Assembly: GCF_000943565.1 (NCBI RefSeq)
Contig: NZ_JTDW01000002.1
Coordinates: 248,001 to 312,000, forward strand
Direction of reading: 5' to 3'
Source: Neotamlana sedimentorum
Lineage (GTDB): Bacteria; Bacteroidota; Bacteroidia; Flavobacteriales; Flavobacteriaceae
DNA length: 64,000 nt
Positions 16,865 through 24,883 of the stretch are shown here, in pieces. The notes below the pieces were generated by a model that saw only the letters and a program-made list of their open reading frames with translations, was not told the origin of the DNA and made no database searches. Numbering within the stretch: position 1 is the first letter of the stretch; every line of letters begins with the position of its first letter. The position numbers and the translations under genes are program-made.

Positions 16865-19147
16865 ATGAAACAATTAAAAATATACACGCTCCTAATTTTA
16901 TTTACAGCTTTAAGTTGTGGTAAAAATCAGGAGGTCATAAAGGATGAAAACAGTTCAGTTTCTTCAAACATAGAGAGTAAAGTTGAAGATTTACTTTCTA
17001 AAATGACATTAGAAGAGAAAATAGGACAAATGAACCAATACAATGGTTTTTGGGATGTTACTGGACCTACTCCAGATAATGGAGATGCCGCTAAAAAGTA
17101 TGAACATTTGCGTAAAGGTTATGTAGGCTCTATGCTTAATGTAACCGGAGTTGAAAACGTTCGTGCTGTACAAAAAATAGCGGTTGAAGAAACCCGATTG
17201 GGCATTCCTCTTATAATAGGTTTCGATGTTATTCATGGTTTTAAAACCTTAAGCCCAATTCCGTTGGCAGAATCTGCTAGTTGGGATTTGGAAGCTATTA
17301 AAAAATCCGCCGAAGTTGCAGCACTTGAAGCTTCTGCAGCAGGTATAAACTGGACCTTTGCGCCAATGGTTGATATTTCTCGCGATGCCCGCTGGGGTCG
17401 TGTTATGGAAGGCGCTGGCGAAGATCCGTTTTTAGGTTCTAAAATAGGTGTGGCCAGAATAGAAGGGTTTCAAGGTGTAGATTTAGGTTTAGAGCATACC
17501 ATAGCCGCATGTGCAAAACATTGGGCAGGATATGGTTTTGCAGAGGCTGGTAGAGATTACAATACAGTCGATGTTGGTACATCTACTTTAAACAATATTA
17601 TTTTTCCTCCATTTGAAGCCGCTGTAAATGCAAACGTGAGAACCTTTATGAATTCTTTTAATGAGCTTAACGGTGTTCCAGCAACAGGAAATAGTTATTT
17701 ACAACGTGATATTTTAAAAGGAAAATGGAATTTTGATGGTTTCGTTATTTCCGATTGGGGCTCTATGATAGAAATGGTTAATCATGGTTTTGCAAAAGAT
17801 AAAAAACAGGCAGCAGAATTATCTGCTACTGCAGGGTCAGATATGGATATGGAATCTTATGCTTATGTTACAGAATTAGCAAATTTGGTTAACGAAGGTA
17901 AAGTTTCAGAAGATTTAATAAATGATGCGGTTAAACGCATTTTACGCGTAAAATTCGAGTTAGGTTTATTTGACGATCCTTATAAATATTGCAATTTAGA
18001 GCGTGAAAAAGAAGTAACGGGAAGCCAACAAATACACGATGCTGTTCTAGATATGGCTAAAAAATCTATTGTGCTTTTAAAAAATGAAAATAATATACTT
18101 CCATTAGAAAAAGAAGGTCAAAATATAGCCGTAATAGGAGCTTTGGCTAACGATAAAACAAGTCCGTTAGGAAGTTGGAGAATAGGAGCAGAGGATGGTA
18201 CAGCGGTATCTTTTTTAGAAGGCATGAAACACTATCCTAATAACAAAATTAGTTACGCAAAAGGTGCTAATGTTATTACTGGAGACGCTTCTTTTCCTTT
18301 TGAATTAAACATTAATACAACTGATAAAAGTGAGTTTAGTAAAGCTGTTTCAACGGCTAAAAATGTAGATATAGTTGTCATGGTTTTAGGTGAACATGCT
18401 TTTCAAAGTGGTGAGGCTCGAAGCAGATCAGAATTAGGTTTACCAGGTGTTCAACAAGAATTGTTAGAAGCTGTTTATGCAGTTAATAAAAATATCGTTT
18501 TAGTGTTAAACAATGGTCGTCCGCTAACTATTCCGTGGGCAGATGCTCACATTCCAACTATTGTTGAAGCATGGCATTTAGGAACGCAAAGTGGTAATGC
18601 TATTGCTCAAGTTTTGTATGGCGATTATAACCCTAGCGGAAAGTTACCAATGACGTTTCCAAGAAGTGTAGGGCAAGTGCCTATATATTACAACTATAAA
18701 AATACTGGAAGGCCAACAGCAAACGAACCAAATAGTGTGTTTTGGTCGCATTATACCGACGTGAGTAATACACCGCTGTATCCGTTTGGTCATGGTTTAA
18801 GTTATACAACGTTTCAATATTCTAACTTAAATGTAACTGTTAAAAGTGAAAATGAAGTTGAGGTATCTTTCAATTTAAAAAACACAGGAAGTTTAAAAGG
18901 TAAGGAAGTAGCTCAGGTTTACATTCGCGATTTGTTTGCAAGTGTAACTCGCCCTGTAAAAGAATTAAAAGGCTTTGAATTAGTTGAATTACACCCTGGT
19001 GAAACAAAGCAAATTACTGTAACATTAACCGAAAATGAACTTGGTTTTTATAATAATTCAGGCGACTATGTTGTAGAACCTGGAGATTTTACAGTGTTTG
19101 TTGGTGGAAGTTCTAACACTGCTTTAGAAAACAATTTTACGTTATAA
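16865..19147 (+). CDS. GH3 beta-glucosidase (exo-acting, lipoprotein)
   Basis: 760 residues, a standard three-domain GH3 enzyme. Signal with predicted lipidated C18 (TALSCGKN), a TIM-barrel domain (about 45-365), an alpha/beta sandwich (about 400-625) and a fibronectin-III-like C-terminal domain (about 660-755). The nucleophile is D297 in GFVISDWGSM; KHWAGYGFAEAGRDYN and GRVMEGAGEDP are substrate-site motifs of BglX-like enzymes. It should cleave glucose from the non-reducing end of oligosaccharides released by the GH16 enzymes. There is no QEDD-type motif after the lipid Cys, so it probably faces the periplasm. The 3-base gaps on both sides indicate tight operon coupling. Confidence 0.94.
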   Translation: MKQLKIYTLLILFTALSCGKNQEVIKDENSSVSSNIESKVEDLLSKMTLEEKIGQMNQYNGFWDVTGPTPDNGDAAKKYEHLRKGYVGSMLNVTGVENVRAVQKIAVEETRLGIPLIIGFDVIHGFKTLSPIPLAESASWDLEAIKKSAEVAALEASAAGINWTFAPMVDISRDARWGRVMEGAGEDPFLGSKIGVARIEGFQGVDLGLEHTIAACAKHWAGYGFAEAGRDYNTVDVGTSTLNNIIFPPFEAAVNANVRTFMNSFNELNGVPATGNSYLQRDILKGKWNFDGFVISDWGSMIEMVNHGFAKDKKQAAELSATAGSDMDMESYAYVTELANLVNEGKVSEDLINDAVKRILRVKFELGLFDDPYKYCNLEREKEVTGSQQIHDAVLDMAKKSIVLLKNENNILPLEKEGQNIAVIGALANDKTSPLGSWRIGAEDGTAVSFLEGMKHYPNNKISYAKGANVITGDASFPFELNINTTDKSEFSKAVSTAKNVDIVVMVLGEHAFQSGEARSRSELGLPGVQQELLEAVYAVNKNIVLVLNNGRPLTIPWADAHIPTIVEAWHLGTQSGNAIAQVLYGDYNPSGKLPMTFPRSVGQVPIYYNYKNTGRPTANEPNSVFWSHYTDVSNTPLYPFGHGLSYTTFQYSNLNVTVKSENEVEVSFNLKNTGSLKGKEVAQVYIRDLFASVTRPVKELKGFELVELHPGETKQITVTLTENELGFYNNSGDYVVEPGDFTVFVGGSSNTALENNFTL

Positions 19148-19150
19148 AAG

Positions 19151-19927
19151 ATGAAACCAAGTTTAGTTATTGTTCTTTTTCTAAGTATTTTTTCTTATAA
19201 AGGTCAGGATACAGAATTATTATGGGAAGAAAATTTTGATGGAAATACTTTAAATGAATCAGTTTGGAATTTCGAGTTAGGTAATGGTTGTCCAAATATT
19301 TGTGGTTGGGGAAACAATGAGCTTCAAGAGTATACAAAAACCAATCATAAGGTGGAAAATGGTTTACTTACTATTACTGCAAAACATGAAGATTCGGTGT
19401 ATTCTTCAACAAGAATAACAACCAAAAATAAATTTCAATTTAAATATGGCAAAATTGAAGCTAGAGCTAAATTACCTGTTGGTAAAGGCTTGTGGCCAGC
19501 TTTTTGGATGTTAGGTAGTAATATTGATAAGGTGGGCTGGCCGAAATGTGGTGAAATAGACATTTTGGAATATGTGGGTAAAGAACCGCATAAAATTTTT
19601 AATTCGTTGCATACCCGGGATAGCCATGGAAACACGGTTAATACTAAAAAAACAAAAATTGAATCGATTGAAGAAGGATTTCATGTGTATTCAGCTAACT
19701 GGACAGAAACAAAAATTGAATTTTTTGTAGACAATAAGTTGTTATACACGTTTGCGCCAGATGAATTAGAGAATGATAATATTTGGCCATTTAATCAATC
19801 GTTTTACGTTATTCTAAACTTGGCTATTGGCGGTAATTTTGGTGGTCCAGAGGTTGATGATTCTATTTTCCCGCAAGAATTCGTAATAGATTATATTAAA
19901 GTATTTAAACACAAATATTCTGATTAA
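19151..19927 (+). CDS. GH16 beta-1,3-glucanase (single-domain, secreted)
   Basis: 258 residues. Short Sec signal peptide (cleavage near YKGQD, no lipobox) and a lone GH16 catalytic domain. The motif GEIDILEYVG gives nucleophile E135, D137 and acid/base E140. GWGNNELQEYT, GLWPAFWMLGSN and LNLAIGGNFGG match bacterial laminarinases. It lacks the PKD and LGVGP modules of the upstream GH16, so it is probably a soluble periplasmic enzyme acting on imported oligosaccharides. Last gene of the locus, followed by a strong terminator. Confidence 0.93.
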   Translation: MKPSLVIVLFLSIFSYKGQDTELLWEENFDGNTLNESVWNFELGNGCPNICGWGNNELQEYTKTNHKVENGLLTITAKHEDSVYSSTRITTKNKFQFKYGKIEARAKLPVGKGLWPAFWMLGSNIDKVGWPKCGEIDILEYVGKEPHKIFNSLHTRDSHGNTVNTKKTKIESIEEGFHVYSANWTETKIEFFVDNKLLYTFAPDELENDNIWPFNQSFYVILNLAIGGNFGGPEVDDSIFPQEFVIDYIKVFKHKYSD

Positions 19928-19971
19928 TAGCACTTAAAACCTTTAGTTTTTAGTTTGTTTGTAGTTTGATT

Positions 19972-20010
19972 AGCGAGGTTGTTTTTTACAATCTCGCTTT
20001 GTTTTTGTTA
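19972..20010 (+). terminator. Terminator at the end of the glucan operon
   Basis: An 11-bp stem (19972-19982 with 19988-19998, one G-T pair, loop TTTTT) is followed by TTGTTTTTG. It closes the SusC-to-GH16 transcription unit. Confidence 0.85.
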
Positions 20011-20081
20011 AATGAAAGTTTAAATACTTTCTCTTAAATTAAAAAAAAGCTTTATTTTGTAAAGAAACCACCACAGCATTT

Positions 20082-20765
20082 ATGTTCGACGATATTTTAG
20101 CAGCAATTCCTTTTGGTATTATTTTATCCTTTACTATAGGGCCTGTATTTTTTGTTTTGCTTGAAACTAGTGCTACTAAAGGCATAAAGAGTGCTTTAAT
20201 ATTTGATTCTGGGGTTATTCTGGCAGATATACTATTTATTATTGTTGCCTTTTTTAGTACCAATAAACTTTTAGATAAAATTAAAGACGATCCTAATTTT
20301 TTAATTTTTGGTGGCGTTTTATTAACCGCTTATGGTGTTATTACCTTTATAAAAACATCAAAATCGTTTAGAGAAATTGTTCGAGAATACCATAGAGTAG
20401 AAATTAAAAAAGGCTATGGAAAGCTATTTTTAAAGGGTTTCCTGCTTAATTTTATAAATATTGGTGTGCTATTAGGTTGGGTTGCTTTTATTGTATTAGC
20501 AAATAGCTTAACGAGTTCTAAAAACGGAGTAATAGTATTTTTATCTACTATTTTAATAGTGTATTTGTTAGTAGATATTATAAAAATAATAGTGGCTAAA
20601 AAGCTAAAAAATAAGCTCACGCCAAGAGCTATTTTTAAAACCAAAAAAATTATAGCTTTAGTAATTTTAGCATTTGGTATTTTGTTGCTTGTTCAAGGGT
20701 TTTTTCCAAAAGAAAAGGAATTAATTAAAGAGAAGTTCGAACAAATTAACCCTATTATCGGATAG
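20082..20765 (+). CDS. LysE/RhtB-family translocator
   Basis: 227 residues with about six hydrophobic helices. The N-terminus IPFGIILSFTIGPVFFVLLETS is the LysE family signature, a P-G-P-like first helix here written TIGPVFF. A lysine-rich cytoplasmic loop separates helices 3 and 4 (about 85-110). The family exports amino acids or related small molecules across the inner membrane by proton antiport. The substrate cannot be assigned. Stands alone, with terminators on both sides. Confidence 0.85.
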   Translation: MFDDILAAIPFGIILSFTIGPVFFVLLETSATKGIKSALIFDSGVILADILFIIVAFFSTNKLLDKIKDDPNFLIFGGVLLTAYGVITFIKTSKSFREIVREYHRVEIKKGYGKLFLKGFLLNFINIGVLLGWVAFIVLANSLTSSKNGVIVFLSTILIVYLLVDIIKIIVAKKLKNKLTPRAIFKTKKIIALVILAFGILLLVQGFFPKEKELIKEKFEQINPIIG

Positions 20766-20774
20766 TATAAAGTT

Positions 20775-20818
20775 GGTTTTACCAAGAGAAAACCCTTTCG
20801 AATTTTCTCTTGTAAACC
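20775..20818. terminator. Bidirectional terminator between convergent genes
   Basis: A long imperfect inverted repeat, GGTTTTACCAAGAGAAAA against TTTTCTCTTGTAAACC (20803-20818), with two small bulges. It lies between the convergent LysE and cupin genes and can serve both. Confidence 0.7.
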
Positions 20819-20831
20819 AGTATTTTAGTAA

Positions 20832-21206
20832 TTATTTTTTGTCTCCGAAATAAGAAACACCATCACCAGTTAAGAAATCTTCTCTTACTGGGCTAAAAGT
20901 ATCAATTAAAATTCCAGCTTCTAAACAAACAGCGCTGTGTAATAAGTTTGGCTCGATGTAAACACCATCACCAGCTTCAACAATTTGTTTTACGCCATCA
21001 ATTTCAAACTCAAATTTTCCGGCAGCACAATATGTAGCTTGTGTATGAAAATGTTTATGAGGAGAACCTAAAGCTCCTTTTTCAAATTTTACTTGTACCA
21101 TCATTATTTGGTTATCGTATCCTAAGAATTTTCTAGATACACCACCGCCAAGGTCTTCCCATTCCATGTCTTTAGTAATGATGTACTTGTCGCTAAATCT
21201 TTGCAT
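20832..21206 (-). CDS. Small cupin-domain protein
   Basis: 124 residues folding as a single cupin. Motif 1 is GSPHKHFHTQATYCAAGKFEFEID with the expected G(X)5HXH(X)3-4E(X)6G spacing, except that the usual Glu is Gln/Thr-like. Motif 2 is GDGVYIEPNLLHSAVCLEAG, with the second-motif histidine. The histidines could bind one metal ion. Related small cupins act in sugar or ligand sensing, but no substrate is indicated. No signal peptide, so cytoplasmic. Confidence 0.85.
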   Translation of the reverse strand: MQRFSDKYIITKDMEWEDLGGGVSRKFLGYDNQIMMVQVKFEKGALGSPHKHFHTQATYCAAGKFEFEIDGVKQIVEAGDGVYIEPNLLHSAVCLEAGILIDTFSPVREDFLTGDGVSYFGDKK

Positions 21207-21317
21207 TTTATTATATTTTTAGTTATTTCTTTTGCAAGATAATTTATTTCTATGGAAGTTAAAATGACAAAAGTTAGATTTTTAAAGTCTAATGTGCTTA
21301 AATAAGTTTGTAAACAA

Positions 21318-21348
21318 AAAAAGCCTTCAGAAATACTGAAAGCTTTTT
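21318..21348 (-). terminator. Terminator of the tRNA-Cys transcript
   Basis: AAAAAGC-C-TTCAG / CTGAA-A-GCTTTTT forms a 12-bp stem with one mismatch and loop AAATA, immediately downstream of the minus-strand tRNA. Being A-rich and T-rich on its two sides, it can work in either direction. Confidence 0.75.
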
Positions 21349-21354
21349 GTTTTG

Positions 21355-21425
21355 AGGCGTCTAGCGGATTCGAACCGCTGTACAAGGTTTTGCAGACCTC
21401 TACCTAGCCACTCGGTCAAGACGCC
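21355..21425 (-). tRNA. tRNA-Cys (anticodon GCA)
   Basis: The minus strand folds into a complete cloverleaf. The acceptor stem GGCGTCT pairs with AGACGCC, the discriminator is U as in tRNA-Cys, the anticodon stem GAGGT/ACCTT carries loop CTGCAAA with anticodon GCA, and the T-stem AGCGG/CCGCT has a TTCGAAT loop. CCA is not encoded. 71 nucleotides. Confidence 0.97.
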
Positions 21426-21437
21426 ATAATTGGAGTG

Positions 21438-21445
21438 CAAATGTA
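21438..21445 (-). promoter_or_regulatory. Candidate -7 box for tRNA-Cys
   Basis: On the minus strand this reads TACATTTG, a perfect TAnnTTTG match, 12 bases before the 5' end of the mature tRNA. Confidence 0.5.
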
Positions 21446-21476
21446 AAAAAAAATAAGACTATTTTATACCTAAGTT

Positions 21477-21839
21477 TTATTTTTTCCTTTTATCGGTCAT
21501 TTTAATGGTCACTTTAGCTACATCGCCACCAATTGGCGGGTTAACTTTACTTACCAAAACCGTTGCTTTTTTAACTAATTTATCTTCGTTAAAAATACGA
21601 TCTAAAATACGTCTTGCTACCGTTTCAAGAAGGTGCGACGGTTTTGCCATTTCTTCTTTTATAATACGATTTAAAAAAACATAATCTACCGTATCGCTTA
21701 ATTGGTCGGTTTTTGCCGAAGGTTGTAAATTCGCTTTAACTTCTAAATCTACACGATAATCGCTACCTATTTTAGTTTCTTCTTTTAAACAGCCATGATA
21801 TGCAAATACACGAATGTTTTCAACTTTTATAATTCCCAT
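21477..21839 (-). CDS. folB: Dihydroneopterin aldolase
   Basis: 120 residues from the chosen ATG (first residues MGIIKVENIRVFAYHG). Family marks are the YHGCLKEE motif, GSDYRVDLEV, the LSDTVDYVFLNRII segment with catalytic-site Tyr, SHLLETVARRI with the conserved Glu, and KVNPPIGGDVAKVTI near the end. It converts 7,8-dihydroneopterin to 6-hydroxymethyl-dihydropterin in folate synthesis. An ATG 24 bases further upstream (21863) is in frame but lies inside an intergenic palindrome and adds residues foreign to the family, so the inner start is preferred. A zinc-ribbon gene lies upstream on the same strand. Confidence 0.9.
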   Translation of the reverse strand: MGIIKVENIRVFAYHGCLKEETKIGSDYRVDLEVKANLQPSAKTDQLSDTVDYVFLNRIIKEEMAKPSHLLETVARRILDRIFNEDKLVKKATVLVSKVNPPIGGDVAKVTIKMTDKRKK

Positions 21840-21861
21840 ATTGCAAAAATAATACTTTTTC

Positions 21862-21881
21862 ATTCCTGCAAAGGCAGGAAT
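21862..21881. repeat. Short intergenic palindrome, REP-like
   Basis: ATTCCTGC-AAAG-GCAGGAAT, a perfect 8-bp-arm palindrome between the folB and zinc-ribbon genes. Similar CATTCCTGC...GCAGGAATCT units occur as dispersed intergenic repeats in many genomes (general knowledge). Only this copy is in the window. Confidence 0.6.
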
Positions 21882-21883
21882 CT

Positions 21884-22084
21884 CTAGTTTGTAAAAAAGT
21901 CGAAAATATTACCTAATGCACTGGTTTTCGATTTATAAAACTCGGTATAGGTGCATTTTTTACATGTTACCGATGAGAATTTTTTGTTTTGAACATCAAA
22001 AATTTTGGCAAATGCCCCACCAGTAGCACGCATTTCGTCTATTTCGTAGGTTGTATTTCCGCACTTTGGGCAATGGTAATTCAT
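21884..22084 (-). CDS. Small zinc-ribbon protein
   Basis: 66 residues with one zinc ribbon: CPKCG near the start (C5, C8) and CKKC at about residues 36-39. The hydrophobic tail contains ALGNIFDFF. It belongs to the small predicted nucleic-acid-binding zinc-ribbon proteins widespread in bacteria. No enzyme domain and no signal peptide. Probably co-oriented with folB by chance, since a REP-like palindrome lies between them. Function unknown. Confidence 0.8.
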   Translation of the reverse strand: MNYHCPKCGNTTYEIDEMRATGGAFAKIFDVQNKKFSSVTCKKCTYTEFYKSKTSALGNIFDFFTN

Positions 22085-22188
22085 TTTTAAAAGGTTTTAA
22101 TTAATATTTATGTACTATTAGTATTAACTTTCTCTGTTTTGTTACGAATTTCATTAATTTTACGCTTTATATTAAGTACAGTTTATAT

Positions 22189-24198
22189 ATGTCTGAAGAA
22201 ACAAAATCGCTCAACTTTATAGAGCATATTATTGAAGAAGATTTAGCTAACGGATTAGCTAAAGATAAACTACGTTTTCGTTTTCCGCCAGAGCCAAATG
22301 GCTATTTACACATTGGGCACACTAAAGCTATTGGTATTAGTTTTGGTTTAGGATTAAAGTATAACGCCCCTGTAAATTTAAGGTTCGATGATACAAATCC
22401 GGCAAAAGAAGAACAGGAATATGTCGATGCTATTAAAAAAGATGTGGCTTGGTTGGGTTACCAATGGGAAAACGAATTATACTCTTCAGATTATTTCCAG
22501 CAGCTGTATGATTGGGCTGTTCAATTAATAAAAGATGGTAAAGCTTATGTTGATTCGCAATCTAGTGAAGCTATGGCAGAACAAAAAGGCACACCTACAC
22601 AACCAGGAGTAGATGGTCCTTATAGAAATCGTTCTGTTGAAGAAAACTTAGACCTTTTTACACGCATGAAAAATGGCGAGTTTGAAGAAGGCGAACATAT
22701 TTTACGCGCTAAAATTAACATGCAACATACAAATATGTTAATGCGTGACCCTATTATGTATCGTGTTATTAAAAAAGACCATCATAGAACTGGAAGCGAT
22801 TGGTGCATTTACCCAATGTACGATTGGACGCATGGCGAAAGTGATTATATCGAGCAAATTTCGCACAGTTTATGTTCGTTAGAATTTAAACCACACCGCG
22901 AACTTTACGATTGGTTTAAAGACCAAGTTTACGATTATTCGAAAACCGAATACCCAATGTTACCTAAGCAACGTGAATTTGCACGTTTAAACTTAAGTTA
23001 TACCATAATGAGTAAACGTAAGTTGCTTAAGTTGGTTGAAGATAAAGTGGTTTCTGGTTGGGACGACCCACGAATGCCAACCATTTCTGGATTACGTCGT
23101 CGTGGTTATACTCCAAATTCTTTAAGACAATTTATTGATAAAGTTGGTGTTGCTAAACGTGAAAATGTAATTGATGTAGCGCTTTTAGAGTTTTGTATTC
23201 GTGAAGATTTAAACAAAATTGCACCACGAGTTATGTCGGTTTTAAACCCATTAAAAGTAGTTATTACCAATTATCCCGATGGAAAAGAAGAATGGTTAGA
23301 TGCCGAAAATAATCCGGAGGACGAAAGTGCTGGTTCTAGAAAAGTACCTTTTTCAAAAGAAATTTATATAGAGCAAACCGATTTTAAAGAAGAAGCAAGT
23401 AGTAAATATTTCAGATTAAAATTAGGTGGCGAAGTTAGATTGAAGAATGCCTATATTATAAAAGCAGAAAGCGTTGTAAAAAATGCAAACGGTAACATTA
23501 CCGAAGTGCATTGTACTTACGATACCGATACTTCTAAAAAAGTAAAAGGAACGTTGCATTGGGTATCTATAAAACACGCAATAAAAGCAGAAGTTAGAGA
23601 ATACGATCGTTTGTTTATGGATGAATCTCCAGATAGCCACGACGGAAAAGATTTTATGGAGTTTTTAAATCCGAATTCTTTAAAAGTAATTGAAGCATTT
23701 GTAGAGCCAAGTTTAGTCGATGCTAAAGTAGGCGAGCAGTTCCAGTTTCAACGTTTAGGTTATTTTAATGTAGACGACGATTCTAAACCAAGCGCTTTAG
23801 TATTTAATAAAACTGTTGGTTTGCGCGATAGTTGGGCAAAACAAGCACCAAAACAAAACACCGATCAAAAACCACAACAAAATAAGCCACAGCAGCAACG
23901 TAAAGCAATTAATGTGGTGCAGCAGTTAGGTAAAAAATACACCAATTATCCGCCAGAAAAACAAGAAAAAGTTAAAGCCGAAATATTAGAATTAGCCAAG
24001 GACGTAAGCTACGACGAGTTAGAACCGCTATTTAACACGGCAGTTAAAAAAGTAGGAACTCGTATTGCAGCGATGTTAGTTTTACAAGTAAAATTAAATG
24101 AAGGCCAAGAAAAAAACGAAGCAATTAATAGTTTTATTGAAAAAGCTTTAAATGATAAAAATGAATTGCTTGTAACTCAAGCAAAAGAGATAGGTTAA
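22189..24198 (+). CDS. glnS: Glutaminyl-tRNA synthetase with C-terminal appended domain
   Basis: 669 residues, class I synthetase charging tRNA-Gln. The HIGH signature is at 41-44 (PPEPNGYLHIGHT) and the KMSKS-type loop is MSKRK at 274-278. The two-lobed beta-barrel anticodon-binding domain follows to about 550. A Gln/Lys/Pro-rich linker (about 551-571) then leads to a roughly 95-residue helical domain (YPPEKQEKVKAEILELAKDV onward) absent from E. coli GlnRS and reminiscent of YqeY/GatB-tail-like tRNA-binding appendages. Presence of GlnRS implies that direct glutaminylation, rather than the amidotransferase route, is used for Gln. Single gene. Confidence 0.96.
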   Translation: MSEETKSLNFIEHIIEEDLANGLAKDKLRFRFPPEPNGYLHIGHTKAIGISFGLGLKYNAPVNLRFDDTNPAKEEQEYVDAIKKDVAWLGYQWENELYSSDYFQQLYDWAVQLIKDGKAYVDSQSSEAMAEQKGTPTQPGVDGPYRNRSVEENLDLFTRMKNGEFEEGEHILRAKINMQHTNMLMRDPIMYRVIKKDHHRTGSDWCIYPMYDWTHGESDYIEQISHSLCSLEFKPHRELYDWFKDQVYDYSKTEYPMLPKQREFARLNLSYTIMSKRKLLKLVEDKVVSGWDDPRMPTISGLRRRGYTPNSLRQFIDKVGVAKRENVIDVALLEFCIREDLNKIAPRVMSVLNPLKVVITNYPDGKEEWLDAENNPEDESAGSRKVPFSKEIYIEQTDFKEEASSKYFRLKLGGEVRLKNAYIIKAESVVKNANGNITEVHCTYDTDTSKKVKGTLHWVSIKHAIKAEVREYDRLFMDESPDSHDGKDFMEFLNPNSLKVIEAFVEPSLVDAKVGEQFQFQRLGYFNVDDDSKPSALVFNKTVGLRDSWAKQAPKQNTDQKPQQNKPQQQRKAINVVQQLGKKYTNYPPEKQEKVKAEILELAKDVSYDELEPLFNTAVKKVGTRIAAMLVLQVKLNEGQEKNEAINSFIEKALNDKNELLVTQAKEIG

Positions 24199-24214
24199 TT
24201 TTTTTAGAACTCTT

Positions 24215-24261
24215 CGTCCATTCGAGTAATTCTGAGGCACGAAGAATTGTATCGAGAATAA
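24215..24261. repeat. Dispersed 47-bp intergenic repeat, copy 1
   Basis: A 47-base unit beginning CGTCCATTCGAGTAATTC and ending TTGTATCGAGAATAA. It matches the copy at 26054-26100 at 40 of 47 positions without gaps. It lies just downstream of glnS. This TTCGAGTGATTT...CGAGAA unit is familiar from flavobacterial intergenic regions. Confidence 0.85.
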
Positions 24262-24334
24262 TTCTACCAAGGTCTTTTTTATCTAATATCCATTTTTTAA
24301 GTATCTTTAAATACTAACTTTAACTAATAAACAT

Positions 24335-24817
24335 ATGGAAATTAATTTTTTAGCTGTGGTGGTAGCTGCAGCTTCGGCGCTGGTTTTGGGTTTTATTTGG
24401 TATAACCCAAAAACCTTTGGAACGGCTTGGATGAAAGCCGCAGATATGACTGAAGAAAAAATGCAAGGAGCAAACATGGCTAAAATTTTTATATTGGCCT
24501 TTATTTTTGCTTTATTACTCGCAATGAGTATGCATACATTGTCGGTGCATCAAATGGGTGCTATGGGAATGGTTGGTGGCGATATTGAAAATGCGTTACC
24601 TTCGTATAATGCCTTTATGGCCGATTATGGAACGGCTCATCGAAGTTTTGGTCATGGTGCGTTACATGGTTTTTTCGCTTCTATTTTTATTGTTTTACCC
24701 GTTCTTGGAACTAATGCTTTATTCGAAAGAAAAAGCGCAAAATATATTTTAATAAACTCTGGTTATTGGGCTTTAACTATGGCGGTTATGGGCGCAATAA
24801 TTTGTGGTTGGCATTAA
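24335..24817 (+). CDS. DUF1761 family membrane protein
   Basis: 160 residues with four hydrophobic helices (about 5-25, 50-68, 105-128, 138-158). The start INFLAVVVAAASALVLGFIWYNPKTFGTAW is characteristic of DUF1761, small integral membrane proteins of unknown function. Two paired histidines and several methionines lie in the loops (MHTLSVHQMGAMGM). Monocistronic, with a hairpin terminator downstream. Confidence 0.85.
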   Translation: MEINFLAVVVAAASALVLGFIWYNPKTFGTAWMKAADMTEEKMQGANMAKIFILAFIFALLLAMSMHTLSVHQMGAMGMVGGDIENALPSYNAFMADYGTAHRSFGHGALHGFFASIFIVLPVLGTNALFERKSAKYILINSGYWALTMAVMGAIICGWH

Positions 24818-24841
24818 GTTTTGTAATTATTTCATATAAAT

Positions 24842-24873
24842 AAAGACTGAGAATTGTATTTTCAGTCTTTTTT
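24842..24873 (+). terminator. Terminator after the DUF1761 gene
   Basis: AAAGACTGA (24842-24850) pairs with TCAGTCTTT (24862-24870), loop of 11 bases, followed by TTTATTT. It ends just before the start of the next gene. Confidence 0.8.
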
Positions 24874-24883
24874 ATTTCAAGCT

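Noticed and set aside
21122-21385. Minus-strand ORF of 87 codons
   Set aside because: It runs through the tRNA-Cys gene and its terminator and overlaps the cupin start; the translation has no family features.
21840-21863. Upstream ATG for folB
   Set aside because: The codon lies in the REP-like palindrome and the extra eight residues are not part of the family.
24854-24883. TTG extension of the acyltransferase-like gene
   Set aside because: It lies within the terminator loop and stem of the previous gene; the ATG at 24884 fits better.
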